From NCBI GenBank assembly GCA_008501585.1, contig QQUN01000018.1, positions 1-64,000 of the forward strand: a stretch of DNA of 64,000 nt. The letters run 5' to 3'. The position numbers and the translations under genes were made by a program. The notes below the pieces were generated by a model. It saw only the letters and a program-made list of their open reading frames with translations. It was not told where the DNA came from and did not search any database. The stretch comes from Pseudomonadota bacterium. Its GTDB lineage: Bacteria; Pseudomonadota; Gammaproteobacteria; Burkholderiales; Rhodocyclaceae. Below, piece by piece: positions 43,009 through 51,560 of this stretch (position 1 is the stretch's first letter; every line of letters begins with the position of its first letter).

Positions 43009-43091
43009 GCACGGTCTCTCCTGCCATGTCCTGGTGCTGCCATGTCGGGCAGTGCACAGGGCAGGACAAAAAAACTCAAGGAGGTAACTCA

Positions 43092-44876
43092 ATGGAAGGC
43101 AGGAGCAAATCCAACAAGCGCTGGGCCGCCGCAGTCACGCTGATCGCCGCATCGGTGATGGCCATGGGCAGTGTCCAGGCAAAAGGCGTGAGCGACGCCG
43201 ACATCGTGAAGGATGCGATGACCGCCAATGACGTGGTGTCGTTTGGCATGGGGACGCAAGGACAGCGCTATTCGGCGCTGGATCAGATCAACACCGAGTC
43301 GGTGAAGGACCTGGTGCCGGTGTGGTCGATGTCCTTCGGTGGCGAAAAGCAGCGCGGCCAGGAATCGCAGCCGCTGATCCACGACGGGGTGATGTTCGTC
43401 ACCGCCTCGTACAGCCGCCTCTTTGCGCTGGATGTGAAGACCGGCCAGAAGCTGTGGAAGTACGAGCACCGCCTGCCCGACGGCATCATGCCGTGTTGCG
43501 ACGTGGTCAACCGCGGCGCAGCGCTGTTTGACGATCTGGTCATCTTCGGCACGCTGGACGCCCAGCTGGTCGCGCTGAACCGCGAAACCGGCAAGGTGGT
43601 GTGGAAGCAGAAGGTGGACGATTACGCCGCCGGCTATTCCATGACGGCCGCACCGATCATCGTCAAGGGCATGGTCATCTCCGGCGTGTCGGGCGGCGAG
43701 TTCGGCGTGGTCGGCCGGGTCGAGGCGCGTGACGCCAAGACCGGCAAGCTCAAGTGGATCCGTCCGGTGGTCGAAGGCCACATGGGCTACACCTACGGCG
43801 CTGACGGCAAGGCTGTCGAGGCGGGCATCTCGGGCAAGACCAACGCCACCTGGCCGGGCGACCTGTGGAAGACCGGCGGCGCAGCCACCTGGGCCGGTGC
43901 CACCTACGACCCGGAAACCAACCTGATCTTCGCCGGTACCGGCAACCCGGCGCCGTGGAACAGCCACCTGCGCCCGGGCGACAACCTGTTCTCGTCCTCC
44001 ACCGTGGCGATCGACCCGGATACCGGCAAGATCGTCTGGCACTACCAGACCACGCCGCACGACGGCTGGGACTACGACGGTGTGAACGAGTTTGTCTCCT
44101 TCGACTACGTGAAGGACGGCAAGACCATCAAGGCCGGTGGCAAGGCCGACCGCAACGGCTTCTTCTTCGTGCTCGACCGCACCAACGGCAAGCTGCTCAA
44201 CGCTTTCCCGTTCGTGAACAAGATCACCTGGGCCAAGAGCATCGACCTGAAGACCGGCCGCCCGGTGTACGACGATGCCAACCGTCCGGGCGACCCGAGC
44301 AAGGGCGCTGACGGCAAGAAGGGCGAAGTGGTCACGGCCGCACCGTCCTTCCTCGGCGGCAAGAACCAGCAGCAGATCGCCTACAACCCGAAGACCGGCT
44401 ACTTCTACGTGCCGGCCAACGAGTGGGCGATGGACATCTGGAACGAGCCCGTGTCGTACAAGAAGGGCGCGGCCTACCTCGGCGCCGGCTTCACCATCAA
44501 GGCGCTCAACGAGGACTACATCGGCGCGCTGCGCGCGGTCGATCCGGTCACCGGCAAGATCGTGTGGGAAAACAAGAACTACGCCCCGCTGTGGGGTGGC
44601 GTGCTGACCACCGCCGGCAACCTGGCCTTCTACGGTACGCCCGAGGGCTACCTGAAGGCGCTCGACGCCACCACCGGCAAGGAAGTGTGGCAGTTCCAGA
44701 CCGGTTCTGGCGTGGTGGCACCCCCGGTCACCTGGGAACAGGACGGCGAGCAGTTCATCGCCGTGGTCTCCGGCTGGGGCGGCGCCGTGCCGCTGTGGGG
44801 CGGCGACGTGGCCAAGCGCGTGAACTTCCTCGAGCAAGGCGGTTCGGTGTGGGTGTTCAAGCTTCACAAGCGCTGA
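43092..44876 (+). CDS. PQQ-dependent alcohol dehydrogenase, lanthanide type (PedH/ExaF-like)
   Basis: 594-aa periplasmic quinoprotein with a signal peptide ([20 protein letters not shown]) and the eight-bladed W-motif propeller. The vicinal disulfide is PCCDVVNRG (Cys135-Cys136). The catalytic Asp327 is followed two residues later by Asp329 (WDYDG), the extra carboxylate that marks Ln(III)-dependent enzymes (XoxF, PedH), where Ca enzymes have Ala or Ser. It oxidises primary alcohols to aldehydes and passes electrons to a c-type cytochrome. The ATG has an ideal AAGGAGGTAACTCA site. It is monocistronic and controlled by a sigma-54 promoter. Confidence 0.93.
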   Translation: MEGRSKSNKRWAAAVTLIAASVMAMGSVQAKGVSDADIVKDAMTANDVVSFGMGTQGQRYSALDQINTESVKDLVPVWSMSFGGEKQRGQESQPLIHDGVMFVTASYSRLFALDVKTGQKLWKYEHRLPDGIMPCCDVVNRGAALFDDLVIFGTLDAQLVALNRETGKVVWKQKVDDYAAGYSMTAAPIIVKGMVISGVSGGEFGVVGRVEARDAKTGKLKWIRPVVEGHMGYTYGADGKAVEAGISGKTNATWPGDLWKTGGAATWAGATYDPETNLIFAGTGNPAPWNSHLRPGDNLFSSSTVAIDPDTGKIVWHYQTTPHDGWDYDGVNEFVSFDYVKDGKTIKAGGKADRNGFFFVLDRTNGKLLNAFPFVNKITWAKSIDLKTGRPVYDDANRPGDPSKGADGKKGEVVTAAPSFLGGKNQQQIAYNPKTGYFYVPANEWAMDIWNEPVSYKKGAAYLGAGFTIKALNEDYIGALRAVDPVTGKIVWENKNYAPLWGGVLTTAGNLAFYGTPEGYLKALDATTGKEVWQFQTGSGVVAPPVTWEQDGEQFIAVVSGWGGAVPLWGGDVAKRVNFLEQGGSVWVFKLHKR

Positions 44877-44901
44877 TCCAGCCCTTCTGAGCTTTGCCCG
44901 C

Positions 44902-44945
44902 GGGGCGGCGTGCGCACGACGATGCGCATGTCGCCCCGTTTGTGT
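44902..44945 (+). terminator. Hairpin terminator after the lanthanide-type ADH
   Basis: GGGGCG (44902-44907) pairs with CGCCCC (44932-44937), extended inside by TGCGCA/TGCGCA, and is followed by GTTTGTGTT. It lies between the converging ADH and cytochrome genes. Confidence 0.6.
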
Positions 44946-44965
44946 TGACGCGGCCACGCGCGGTG

Positions 44966-45451
44966 TCATCGAGACGATCCGCCGGGCGCTTCGACAAAAC
45001 TGCGGATGGCCCAGATCAGCTCGGTGCTCAGGATGCCCTCCCACGGCGGCATGTGTTCGACACCGAGCTTGATCTTGCCTTTCTCGACCGTGCTGCGGAA
45101 ATACACATCCGCGTCGGTCTGGCAGCGGTGCTTGAGATCCGGCTCGGGCACGCGGCCACAGCTGCGGCTGATGCGGCGCAGGTCAGGCGCCGGCGACCGG
45201 CTCGCGTCGGCGTCGATGCCATGACAAACGGCGCAGCTTTGATTGAAGGCTGCGCGGCCGACGGTGATCGCGTGCGGGTCGTTGCGGTAGGGATTGGTTT
45301 CGCCCTCACGGTCGGCGATGGCGGGCAGTGCCGAGCTGTCGACATCCGGTGCGAGCGGCGGCGTGGCGTGCGCCGGCGCCATCAGTGCGCTGGCAAGGAG
45401 GAGGCCGATCGCGCTGAGGCGACGGGCGTGGTGGCGTCTTGCTCGTGACAT
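44966..45451 (-). CDS. Cytochrome c-550 (PedF/ExaB-like)
   Basis: 161-aa periplasmic c-type cytochrome with a signal peptide (LLLASALMAPAHA), heme site CAVCH and a likely axial Met in GVEHMPPWEG. The NPYRNDPHAITVGRAAFNQS stretch is typical of cytochromes that accept electrons from PQQ alcohol dehydrogenases. It is the third gene of the minus-strand unit led by the Ca-type dehydrogenase and is probably its electron acceptor. A second cytochrome of the same family is encoded at 59671-60102. Confidence 0.9.
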   Translation of the reverse strand: MSRARRHHARRLSAIGLLLASALMAPAHATPPLAPDVDSSALPAIADREGETNPYRNDPHAITVGRAAFNQSCAVCHGIDADASRSPAPDLRRISRSCGRVPEPDLKHRCQTDADVYFRSTVEKGKIKLGVEHMPPWEGILSTELIWAIRSFVEAPGGSSR

Positions 45452-45475
45452 GGGGGTGTCTCCTGTCGATGCGCG

Positions 45476-46066
45476 CTACCAGTTGGTCGGGCAACCCTGG
45501 CAATTCTCGAAATTGGCGTCGGGGAAGATGGTGAATCGTGTGACGCAGCCTTCCATCCGCGCGCCGCGCAGGTTGGTGGTCGCGAACTTGGCCTCCTGCA
45601 GGTTGGCCGACACCAGCCGCGCCCCTTCGAGCCAGGCGAAGTTCAGCCGTGCAAACTCCAGGCTGGCCCCGGTCAGGTCGGCGCCCGACAAGTCACTGCG
45701 CATCAGCCGTGCGGCTTCCATGTCCGCGCCAACCAGGGTGGCCTGGCGGAAGTTGGCAGCCGGCGCATTGACCTTCTGCAGGCGTGCGGCGGTGAGGTTG
45801 GCGCCTTCGAGGTTGGCGCCGGCAAGGTTGGCCGCGCGAAGATCTGCCCGGGTCAGGTTGGCGCCGCGCAGGTCGGCGCCCGCCAGGTTCTTGCCGACCA
45901 GATCGGCATGGCGCAGATCCGCGCCGGGGCAACGGGTGTAGGGCCAGATGGGGCAGCCGTTGATGACCAGTGTTTCCACCGTGTCGGCCGGCGGGGTGTC
46001 AGCAGCCATGGCATGGCTGAACAGCGTCGAAGCGATCAGGGGTGCGAGCAATCGGGGTCGGAGCAT
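45476..46066 (-). CDS. Periplasmic pentapeptide-repeat protein
   Basis: 196 aa with a signal peptide (LAPLIASTLFSHAMA). Two Cys near the N-terminus (INGCPIWPYTRCPG) and three at the C-terminus (EGCVTRFTIFPDANFENCQG, then CPTNW) flank about 18 repeats of the A(D/N)Lxx form (GADLRGANLTRADLRAANLA and so on), a right-handed quadrilateral helix. Proteins of this type neighbour PQQ-ADH genes in other proteobacteria; the function is unknown, possibly scaffold or cytochrome/ADH interaction. It sits between the dehydrogenase and cytochrome genes in one unit. Confidence 0.87.
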   Translation of the reverse strand: MLRPRLLAPLIASTLFSHAMAADTPPADTVETLVINGCPIWPYTRCPGADLRHADLVGKNLAGADLRGANLTRADLRAANLAGANLEGANLTAARLQKVNAPAANFRQATLVGADMEAARLMRSDLSGADLTGASLEFARLNFAWLEGARLVSANLQEAKFATTNLRGARMEGCVTRFTIFPDANFENCQGCPTNW

Positions 46067-46120
46067 GGTTCGGGTCCGGAGTGGGCCGGGGCGGCCTGCG
46101 GGCTGCCCCGGCGTGTTGCG

Positions 46121-48004
46121 TCAGTTGGCGGCCAGTTGCTTGGGCAGTTTGAACACCCAGAACGAGCCGCCCTGGGTGACCTGGCGCGTCAGCTCCGCCA
46201 GATCGCCGCCCCACAGCGGTACCGCACCGCCATAGCCGGACTGGATGCCGACATACTGCTCGCCGTCCATCTCCCAGGTGATCGGCACCGAGACGACCCC
46301 CGAGCCGGTCTGGAACTTCCACAGTTCGTCGCCGGTTTTGGCGTCGAAGGCCTTCACGTAGCCGTCGGAGGTGCCCGAGAACATCAGGCCACCGGCGGTG
46401 GTGAGCGTGCCGGCCCACAGCGGGAAGGCTTCCTTGTGCTCCCAGACGATCTTGCCGGTCTTCGGGTCGATCGCGCGGAACACGCCGACATGGTCGTCAT
46501 ACAGCTTCTTGATGCGGAAGCCCTGGCCGAGATAGGCCGAGCCGGCCTTGTAGGTCAGGTGCTCGGTCCAGTAGTCCATGGCCCAGTGGTTGGCCGGGAT
46601 GTAGAACAGGCCGGTGTCCGGGCTGTAGGACATGGGCATCCAGTTGGTGCCCCCAAGGAAGGGCGGCGAGACATAGATCGAGTCGCCCTTGTCGGCGCCG
46701 TCCTTGGGCTGCGGCGGGCGGTTGTCTTTCTCGATCGGCTTGCCGGTCTTCAGGTCGAAACCGGTCGCCCAGGTGATGCCGTCGACAAACGGCCAGGCGC
46801 CGATCAGGGAGGTGGGCTTGTTGGGGTAGCCGGCGCCCTTGGCGAGTTTCTCGCGGTCGGTGACGAAGAAGAAACCGTTGCGGTCGGCATGGGCCGAGGC
46901 CTTGACCTGCTTGCCGGTCTTCGGGTCCGCGTACTCGAACAGCACCACCGAGTTGTTGCCGGAGAAGTCCCAGGCGTCGTTCGGGGTGTGCTGGTAGAAG
47001 CCCTTGAGTTCGCCGGTGCTCGCGTCGACATAGGCCTGGCCCGAGGTGAACAGGCTGTCCCAGTTGCGTGGGTCATCGCCGGGGGCGGTGCGCTTCCAGG
47101 TGTTCCAGGGCGCGGGGTTGCCGGCGCCGATGACCACCATGTTGTTTTCGATGTCGAAGCTGGCGGTCTGCCAGGGCGCGCCGCCGCCGTGGCTCCAGGC
47201 CTCGACCTTGCCGGTGGGCGACTTCGGATCGTCGGGCCAGCTCGGTGCCTTGGCATCGCCGGTGGGGGTGCTGTCCTTGCCGTTCAGGCGGCCCATGTGG
47301 CCTTCGACCATCGGCCGCGCCCAGACTTCCTCGCCGGTATCCGGGTCGCGGGCAAAGAGCCAGCCGACCACGCCGAACTCATCGCCCGAGGAGCCGTGCA
47401 CCAGCAGCACCTTGCCGCTCTTCTGGTCCTTGATGACGAAGGGGGCTCCGGTCATGGTGTAGCCCACCTTGTGGTCGGCAAATTTCTTCTTCCAGACGAC
47501 CTTGCCGGTGTCCTTGTTGAGGGCCACGATGGCCGCGTCGAGCGTGCCGAAGAACACCTTGTCGCCGTAGATCGCCGGACCGCGGTTGACCACGTCGCAA
47601 CACGGGCGGATGTCGTCGGGCAGGCGATGCTCGTATTCCCACAAGCGTTTGCCGCTCTTGGCGTCGATGGCGAAAAAGCGCGAGTACGAGGCGGTCACGT
47701 AGATCACGCCGTCGTGCACCAGGGCCTGGGCCTCCTGACCCCGCTGCTTCTCGCCGCCAAAGGAGAAACTCCAGGCGGGCGCCAGCGCGGCAACCGTTTT
47801 GGTGTTGATCTGCTTGAGCGGGCTGTGTCGCTGGGCCTTGAGGCCCAGCCCGTAGGAGAGGACATCGCCGGTTGTCTGGTGGTCGTTCTGGAGGTCTTCC
47901 CAGCTCACCGGTGTTGCCGCGGCAGCCGGTACGGCGAGGCTTGCTGCCATGGCCAGCGCGAGCGGGCGCAGAGGGAATCGGAAGGGCAGGGGGCGTCGTG
48001 TCAT
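46121..48004 (-). CDS. exaA: PQQ-dependent alcohol dehydrogenase, calcium type (ExaA/PedE-like)
   Basis: 627-aa periplasmic quinoprotein with a signal peptide (PLALAMAASLAVPAAAA). The vicinal disulfide is [10 protein letters not shown] and the catalytic site WDFSG has Asp346, Phe347 and Ser348: Ser at the position that is Asp in Ln enzymes, as in Ca-dependent ethanol dehydrogenases. Tryptophan docking motifs recur across the propeller. It oxidises ethanol and other primary alcohols with electron transfer to the downstream cytochrome c-550. The ATG at 48004 was chosen from the signal peptide; the frame is open 76 codons further without support. It leads the unit ADH, pentapeptide protein, cytochrome. 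Confidence 0.93.
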   Translation of the reverse strand: MTRRPLPFRFPLRPLALAMAASLAVPAAAATPVSWEDLQNDHQTTGDVLSYGLGLKAQRHSPLKQINTKTVAALAPAWSFSFGGEKQRGQEAQALVHDGVIYVTASYSRFFAIDAKSGKRLWEYEHRLPDDIRPCCDVVNRGPAIYGDKVFFGTLDAAIVALNKDTGKVVWKKKFADHKVGYTMTGAPFVIKDQKSGKVLLVHGSSGDEFGVVGWLFARDPDTGEEVWARPMVEGHMGRLNGKDSTPTGDAKAPSWPDDPKSPTGKVEAWSHGGGAPWQTASFDIENNMVVIGAGNPAPWNTWKRTAPGDDPRNWDSLFTSGQAYVDASTGELKGFYQHTPNDAWDFSGNNSVVLFEYADPKTGKQVKASAHADRNGFFFVTDREKLAKGAGYPNKPTSLIGAWPFVDGITWATGFDLKTGKPIEKDNRPPQPKDGADKGDSIYVSPPFLGGTNWMPMSYSPDTGLFYIPANHWAMDYWTEHLTYKAGSAYLGQGFRIKKLYDDHVGVFRAIDPKTGKIVWEHKEAFPLWAGTLTTAGGLMFSGTSDGYVKAFDAKTGDELWKFQTGSGVVSVPITWEMDGEQYVGIQSGYGGAVPLWGGDLAELTRQVTQGGSFWVFKLPKQLAAN

Positions 48005-48136
48005 GGTGGTTCCTTGTCTCCGGGTTCGAATGTTGTTGATGTCTCTGCCGCGACGGGGCGTGCCGGCGCAGCGCGATGGGACGCATTCAGTATCAGCGCC
48101 GGCCCCGGCGACGACGCGGGACGCCTTCCCGTGCGA

Positions 48137-48155
48137 ACCGGGAAATATTCCCGGT
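48137..48155. promoter_or_regulatory. Dyad between exaA and the ExaD/ExaE-like two-component genes
   Basis: ACCGGGAA-ATA-TTCCCGGT: 8-bp perfect arms with a 3-bp A/T centre, in the 211-bp divergent region. It is a candidate operator for the adjacent response regulator acting on exaA, its own genes, or both. Confidence 0.55.
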
Positions 48156-48169
48156 CGCCTCGGCAGCGC

Positions 48170-48184
48170 AGGCATGTCGCTTGC
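48170..48184 (+). promoter_or_regulatory. Possible sigma-54 promoter of the kinase-regulator pair
   Basis: AGGCATG-TCGC-TTGC with correct GG/GC spacing but A instead of T at the first position. No 17-bp activator dyad was found nearby, so this is weaker than the other sites. Confidence 0.4.
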
Positions 48185-48215
48185 AACGGATCCCACCGAC
48201 AAACGGAGGCGACCC

Positions 48216-49514
48216 ATGGACTTGCGACGCAAACTCGTGCTCTACCTCGGCGCGGCACTGGCCGCGCTGCTGGCCGTTGCCTGCGCGCTGGTGGCCACCT
48301 CGCTGCGCGAGGATGTGGCCGAAGAGATGTCCGCTTCCTCGCACCTGGCGGCCTTGCTGCTCGCCGTGGCCGAGCAGGGGCCGCAGGCGCTGAGCACGAT
48401 TGAAGCCGAGTCGCTGCGCCATTTGTCGGTGGAGCAGGAGCGTCCCGATATGGAGCGACCGCTCCAGAATGAATCAATCGCGCTGGTCGATGCGATTGCG
48501 GGCTGGCTGCCTGAGGACGGCGGCCAGATTGCGGCCCAGCGCTTTGAGGTCGGCGGCGACACGTTCGTGATCCGCGCCGATCCACGGAGCGAGATTGGCG
48601 AAATCGTCCACGATGCCTCGCGCCAGCTCGCTGCCCTGGCGGCGTTCGGCGTGCTGGCCTTGTTCTCGGTGTGGTGGGCGGTCGGACGGGCGCTGGCCCC
48701 GGTACGCGACCTTGAACGACGGCTCGAGGCGATCGGCGAGGGGTGTTTTGCGGCGCATCCGGCGGCGTGTTTTGAACTGCCCGAGTTCGCGCGCATCTCG
48801 CGGGCGATGGATCGGCTGGCCGCCCGGCTGGCAGCGGCGCAGGCGCAGGAACAGGAGCTGACCCGTCGCCTGATCCGTGTTCAGGAAGAAGAGCGCCGCG
48901 AGATTGCCCGCGAGTTGCACGACGAGTTGGGCCAGTCGTTGGTCGCCATTGCGGCGTCGGCCAGCTATGTCGAGCGCAACGCCATGCGTGTCGAGCCGGC
49001 GGCGCTGGTCGAGTCGGCAACGGCCATTCGGTGTGAAGCGGGCCGGGTTCAGGCGCATGTGCGCCATTTGCTGGCCCGCCTCAAACCGCATGGGCTGGAG
49101 CACATGGGCGTGCTTGCCGCCGTGCGCGAGCATGCGCACGGATGGGCCGCCCGGGCCGATGGCATCACCACCACGATCGACCTTCCCGACGTCCTGCCGC
49201 GACTGGAGGCGCCGGCGGCGCTGGCGCTCTACCGGACCTTGCAAGAGGCGCTGACCAATGTGCTCAAACACAGCGGCGCGACCCGGGTACAGATTGCGCT
49301 GGAGGCCGCCGGCCAGTGCTTGCGCATGCGGGTGGTCGACAATGGGCGGGGGCGCGCCGCGGCGATCGCGCGGGAGGCCGGGAACGGCATTCGCGGCATG
49401 CGCGAGCGCGCGGCCATGGTCGGCGGGGCCCTGCGTATCGAGGATGCGCAAGCCGCTGGCGTGATGATTGCTTGGGAACTACCGCTGCAAAACGTGACCA
49501 CGGAGGGGGCATGA
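48216..49514 (+). CDS. HisKA_3 sensor kinase (ExaD/PedS-like)
   Basis: 432 aa. TM1 (about 8-28), a short periplasmic region, TM2 (about 140-160), HAMP, HisKA_3 with EERREIARELHDELGQSL, and HATPase with EALTNVLKHSGAT and VDNGRGRAA. The ATG at 48216 has a GGAGG site 9 bp upstream. It overlaps the regulator gene (ATGA). Divergent from the Ca-type dehydrogenase, it probably controls exaA or the switch between the two dehydrogenases; this is inferred from position. Confidence 0.9.
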   Translation: MDLRRKLVLYLGAALAALLAVACALVATSLREDVAEEMSASSHLAALLLAVAEQGPQALSTIEAESLRHLSVEQERPDMERPLQNESIALVDAIAGWLPEDGGQIAAQRFEVGGDTFVIRADPRSEIGEIVHDASRQLAALAAFGVLALFSVWWAVGRALAPVRDLERRLEAIGEGCFAAHPAACFELPEFARISRAMDRLAARLAAAQAQEQELTRRLIRVQEEERREIARELHDELGQSLVAIAASASYVERNAMRVEPAALVESATAIRCEAGRVQAHVRHLLARLKPHGLEHMGVLAAVREHAHGWAARADGITTTIDLPDVLPRLEAPAALALYRTLQEALTNVLKHSGATRVQIALEAAGQCLRMRVVDNGRGRAAAIAREAGNGIRGMRERAAMVGGALRIEDAQAAGVMIAWELPLQNVTTEGA

Positions 49515-50164
49515 TCCGGATCCTGTTGCTTGACGATCACACCATCGTTCGCTCCGGCTACCGGCGCCTCGTCGATGCCGAGCCGGACATGTGCGTGGCC
49601 GCCGAGGCGGCGACCGTCGATGAGGCCTATGCCGCGGCACGCGACATGACGCTCGATGTGGCGGTGATCGACCTCAGCCTGCGCGGTGCCAGTGGCATCG
49701 AGGCCACGCGCCGTATCCTGGCCCGGTCGCCGGCTATCCGGGTGCTCGTGCTCACCATGCATGACAGCCCCGGTTTCGTGACCCAGGCCTTCCGCGCCGG
49801 CTCCATGGGCTATCTCACCAAGAGCAGCGACCCCGGCGAGCTGATCAGCGGCATCCGGCAGGTGGCCGCCGGCCGCCGGGTGCTCTCGGCCGATGTGGCA
49901 CAGGTGGTGGCCAATGCCGCGCTTGAAGAGGACGACCTGCTCTCGCGACTGACCCCGCGCGAGTTCGAAGTGCTGCGCATGGCCGCCAGTGGCGAATCGC
50001 CGCCGCGCATTGCAGTACAGATGCACCTGAGCCACAAGACCGTCCTCAACCACCTCTCGGCCGTGCGCCAGAAGCTGGACACCGAAACCGATTTTTCACT
50101 TCTCAGACTGGCCGCGCGCCACGGACTCGTCGAACTGCCGACGCCTTCGTCTGTGCCGTGCTGA
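49511..50164 (+). CDS. LuxR/NarL-type response regulator (ExaE/PedR-like)
   Basis: 217 aa. REC: LLLDDHTIVRSGY, VAVIDLSLRGASG (phospho-Asp), VLTMHDSPG, YLTKSSDPGE. LuxR HTH: SRLTPREFEVLRMAASGESP, then SHKTVLNHLSAVRQKL. It is the cognate partner of the overlapping kinase. It is followed 38 bp later by a Cache-domain protein that may belong to the same transcript. Confidence 0.92.
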   Translation: MIRILLLDDHTIVRSGYRRLVDAEPDMCVAAEAATVDEAYAAARDMTLDVAVIDLSLRGASGIEATRRILARSPAIRVLVLTMHDSPGFVTQAFRAGSMGYLTKSSDPGELISGIRQVAAGRRVLSADVAQVVANAALEEDDLLSRLTPREFEVLRMAASGESPPRIAVQMHLSHKTVLNHLSAVRQKLDTETDFSLLRLAARHGLVELPTPSSVPC

Positions 50165-50202
50165 GCCAGACGCCAACCAACCTTAAACAGGAAACCCGAA
50201 TC

Positions 50203-51060
50203 ATGATCCGACGCCACTCCTCGAATCTCACCGCCGCAGCCCTCCTCGGTCTGGGGCTGATCGCCGGCGCCCATGCCGCCGAGCGGGCCACCCCGCGCGA
50301 AGCGCGCGCCTTGTTCGACCAGGCCGTGAAGTACATGCAGGCCAATGGCCCCGAGCGCTCGTTTGCCGCTTTCAACAACCAGAAAGGCAAGTTCGTCAAT
50401 AAAGACCTCTATGTCTTCGTGATCGACAACAAAGGCACCTACCACGCCAGCGGCGCCGCCCCCGAAACGCTGGTCGGACTGAATGTGCTCGGCACCACCG
50501 ACGCTGCCGGCAACCCGCTGTTCCGCGACATGATCGACACCACCGCCCGCAACGGCGAGGGGGAGGTGCGCTACATGTGGCTGAACCGCAAGACCAACCA
50601 CGTCGAGCCCAAGGTCAGCTATGTGAGCAAGGTCAATGACTACGTGCTGGGCGTGGGCTATTTCGCGCCGCGCTCGACGGCCGAGGACGCCCAGAAAATG
50701 CTGACCCGCGCCATCGCCTACGCCAAGACCCAGGGGCTGGACAAGGCCAACGCAGCCTTTAACGACCGTCACGGCGTTTTCGTGCAGAACGACCTCTATG
50801 TGTTTGCCGTCGATCTGGCCAGCGGCAACTTCAGCGCCATGGGCATGAACCCCACGCTCACCGGCAAGGATGCCGTCGGCCTGGCCGACGCCGAGGGCCA
50901 CGCCATCGTCAAGGAGATGATCGACAAGACCGCCGCCGGCGACGAGGCCGTGGTGGACTATGTGTGGCGCAACCCGGTCACCAATGCGGTGGAGAAGAAG
51001 CGCTCGTATGTGCGCCGTGAAGGCGGGGCACTGATCGGGGTGGGGTATTACCAGGAGTGA
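50203..51060 (+). CDS. Periplasmic tandem Cache-domain protein
   Basis: 285 aa with a signal peptide (TAAALLGLGLIAGAHAAE). Two repeated single-Cache modules occupy residues ~30-155 and ~155-285. Each contains the pattern AFNxxxGxFVxxDLYVFVxD (AAFNNQKGKFVNKDLYVFVI and AAFNDRHGVFVQNDLYVFAV), and each ends with a VSYVSKVNDYVLGVGYF or RSYVRREGGALIGVGYY block. It has no membrane anchor or output domain, so it may be a soluble ligand-binding partner for the sensor kinase upstream. The ATG at 50203 has an AGGAAA site. A strong terminator follows. Confidence 0.83.
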   Translation: MIRRHSSNLTAAALLGLGLIAGAHAAERATPREARALFDQAVKYMQANGPERSFAAFNNQKGKFVNKDLYVFVIDNKGTYHASGAAPETLVGLNVLGTTDAAGNPLFRDMIDTTARNGEGEVRYMWLNRKTNHVEPKVSYVSKVNDYVLGVGYFAPRSTAEDAQKMLTRAIAYAKTQGLDKANAAFNDRHGVFVQNDLYVFAVDLASGNFSAMGMNPTLTGKDAVGLADAEGHAIVKEMIDKTAAGDEAVVDYVWRNPVTNAVEKKRSYVRREGGALIGVGYYQE

Positions 51061-51120
51061 TCGGCCGCGCGCGGATGGCGTCATCGGACGAATCCGCGCG
51101 CTCGCCTGAGTGGCAAACGG

Positions 51121-51170
51121 AAAGCGGCCCCCGCAGGGAAGTCATCGGCTCCTGCGGGGGCCGTTTGCAA
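51121..51170 (+). terminator. Intrinsic terminator after the Cache gene
   Basis: CGGCCCCCGCAGG (51125-51137) and CCTGCGGGGGCCG (51151-51163), 13-bp perfect arms with a 13-nt loop, flanked by TTT on the plus strand and AAA upstream. It may serve the converging EthD gene as well. Confidence 0.78.
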
Positions 51171-51182
51171 TCCGGCCGGTGT

Positions 51183-51503
51183 TCAGCCGCGTTCGACCAC
51201 CACTTCGCTGATCTGCAGCACCGGTGTCAGATCGGTGTAGTTGGGGATGTCGGCCATGATCGCGTCGGCATGCGGGCCGAAGGCCTGCTGGAAGGCTTCG
51301 ACCGAGTCGCAGAAGATGTGGCACATGCCGATGTAGGTGGGGGCTTCGCCCGGGCCATCGCCGGCGAGGCCTTTGTCGACGGTGTAGTAGCGGCAGGCGG
51401 CACCGAGGCGGGCCTTGACCATGGGCATGTGGGTGTCGCGGTAGTAGTCGTGGTCGAAACGGGCGCCGGGGGTGGCGGGGTACATGACGCTGACTTTGAT
51501 CAT
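51183..51503 (-). CDS. EthD family protein
   Basis: 106-aa dimeric alpha/beta-barrel (ferredoxin-like) protein. The opening MIKVSVMYPATPGARFDHDYYRDTHMPMVKARLG is the EthD signature. EthD was found with ether/alkyl monooxygenase genes; members bind or process small aromatic or alkyl compounds. No catalytic residue is certain here. A CAGGAG site precedes the ATG. It sits between the Cache gene and a sigma-54 activator gene on the same strand as the latter. Confidence 0.88.
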   Translation of the reverse strand: MIKVSVMYPATPGARFDHDYYRDTHMPMVKARLGAACRYYTVDKGLAGDGPGEAPTYIGMCHIFCDSVEAFQQAFGPHADAIMADIPNYTDLTPVLQISEVVVERG

Positions 51504-51560
51504 GAGAGGCTCCTGTCAGAGGGGGCGAGGCGCGGCAACCCGGGCGTGTTTTGTGCCGGC

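Noticed and set aside
45908-48403. 831-codon plus-strand open frame over exaA and the pentapeptide gene
   Set aside because: It is antisense to genes with clear signal peptides and catalytic motifs; its composition is typical of a shadow frame.
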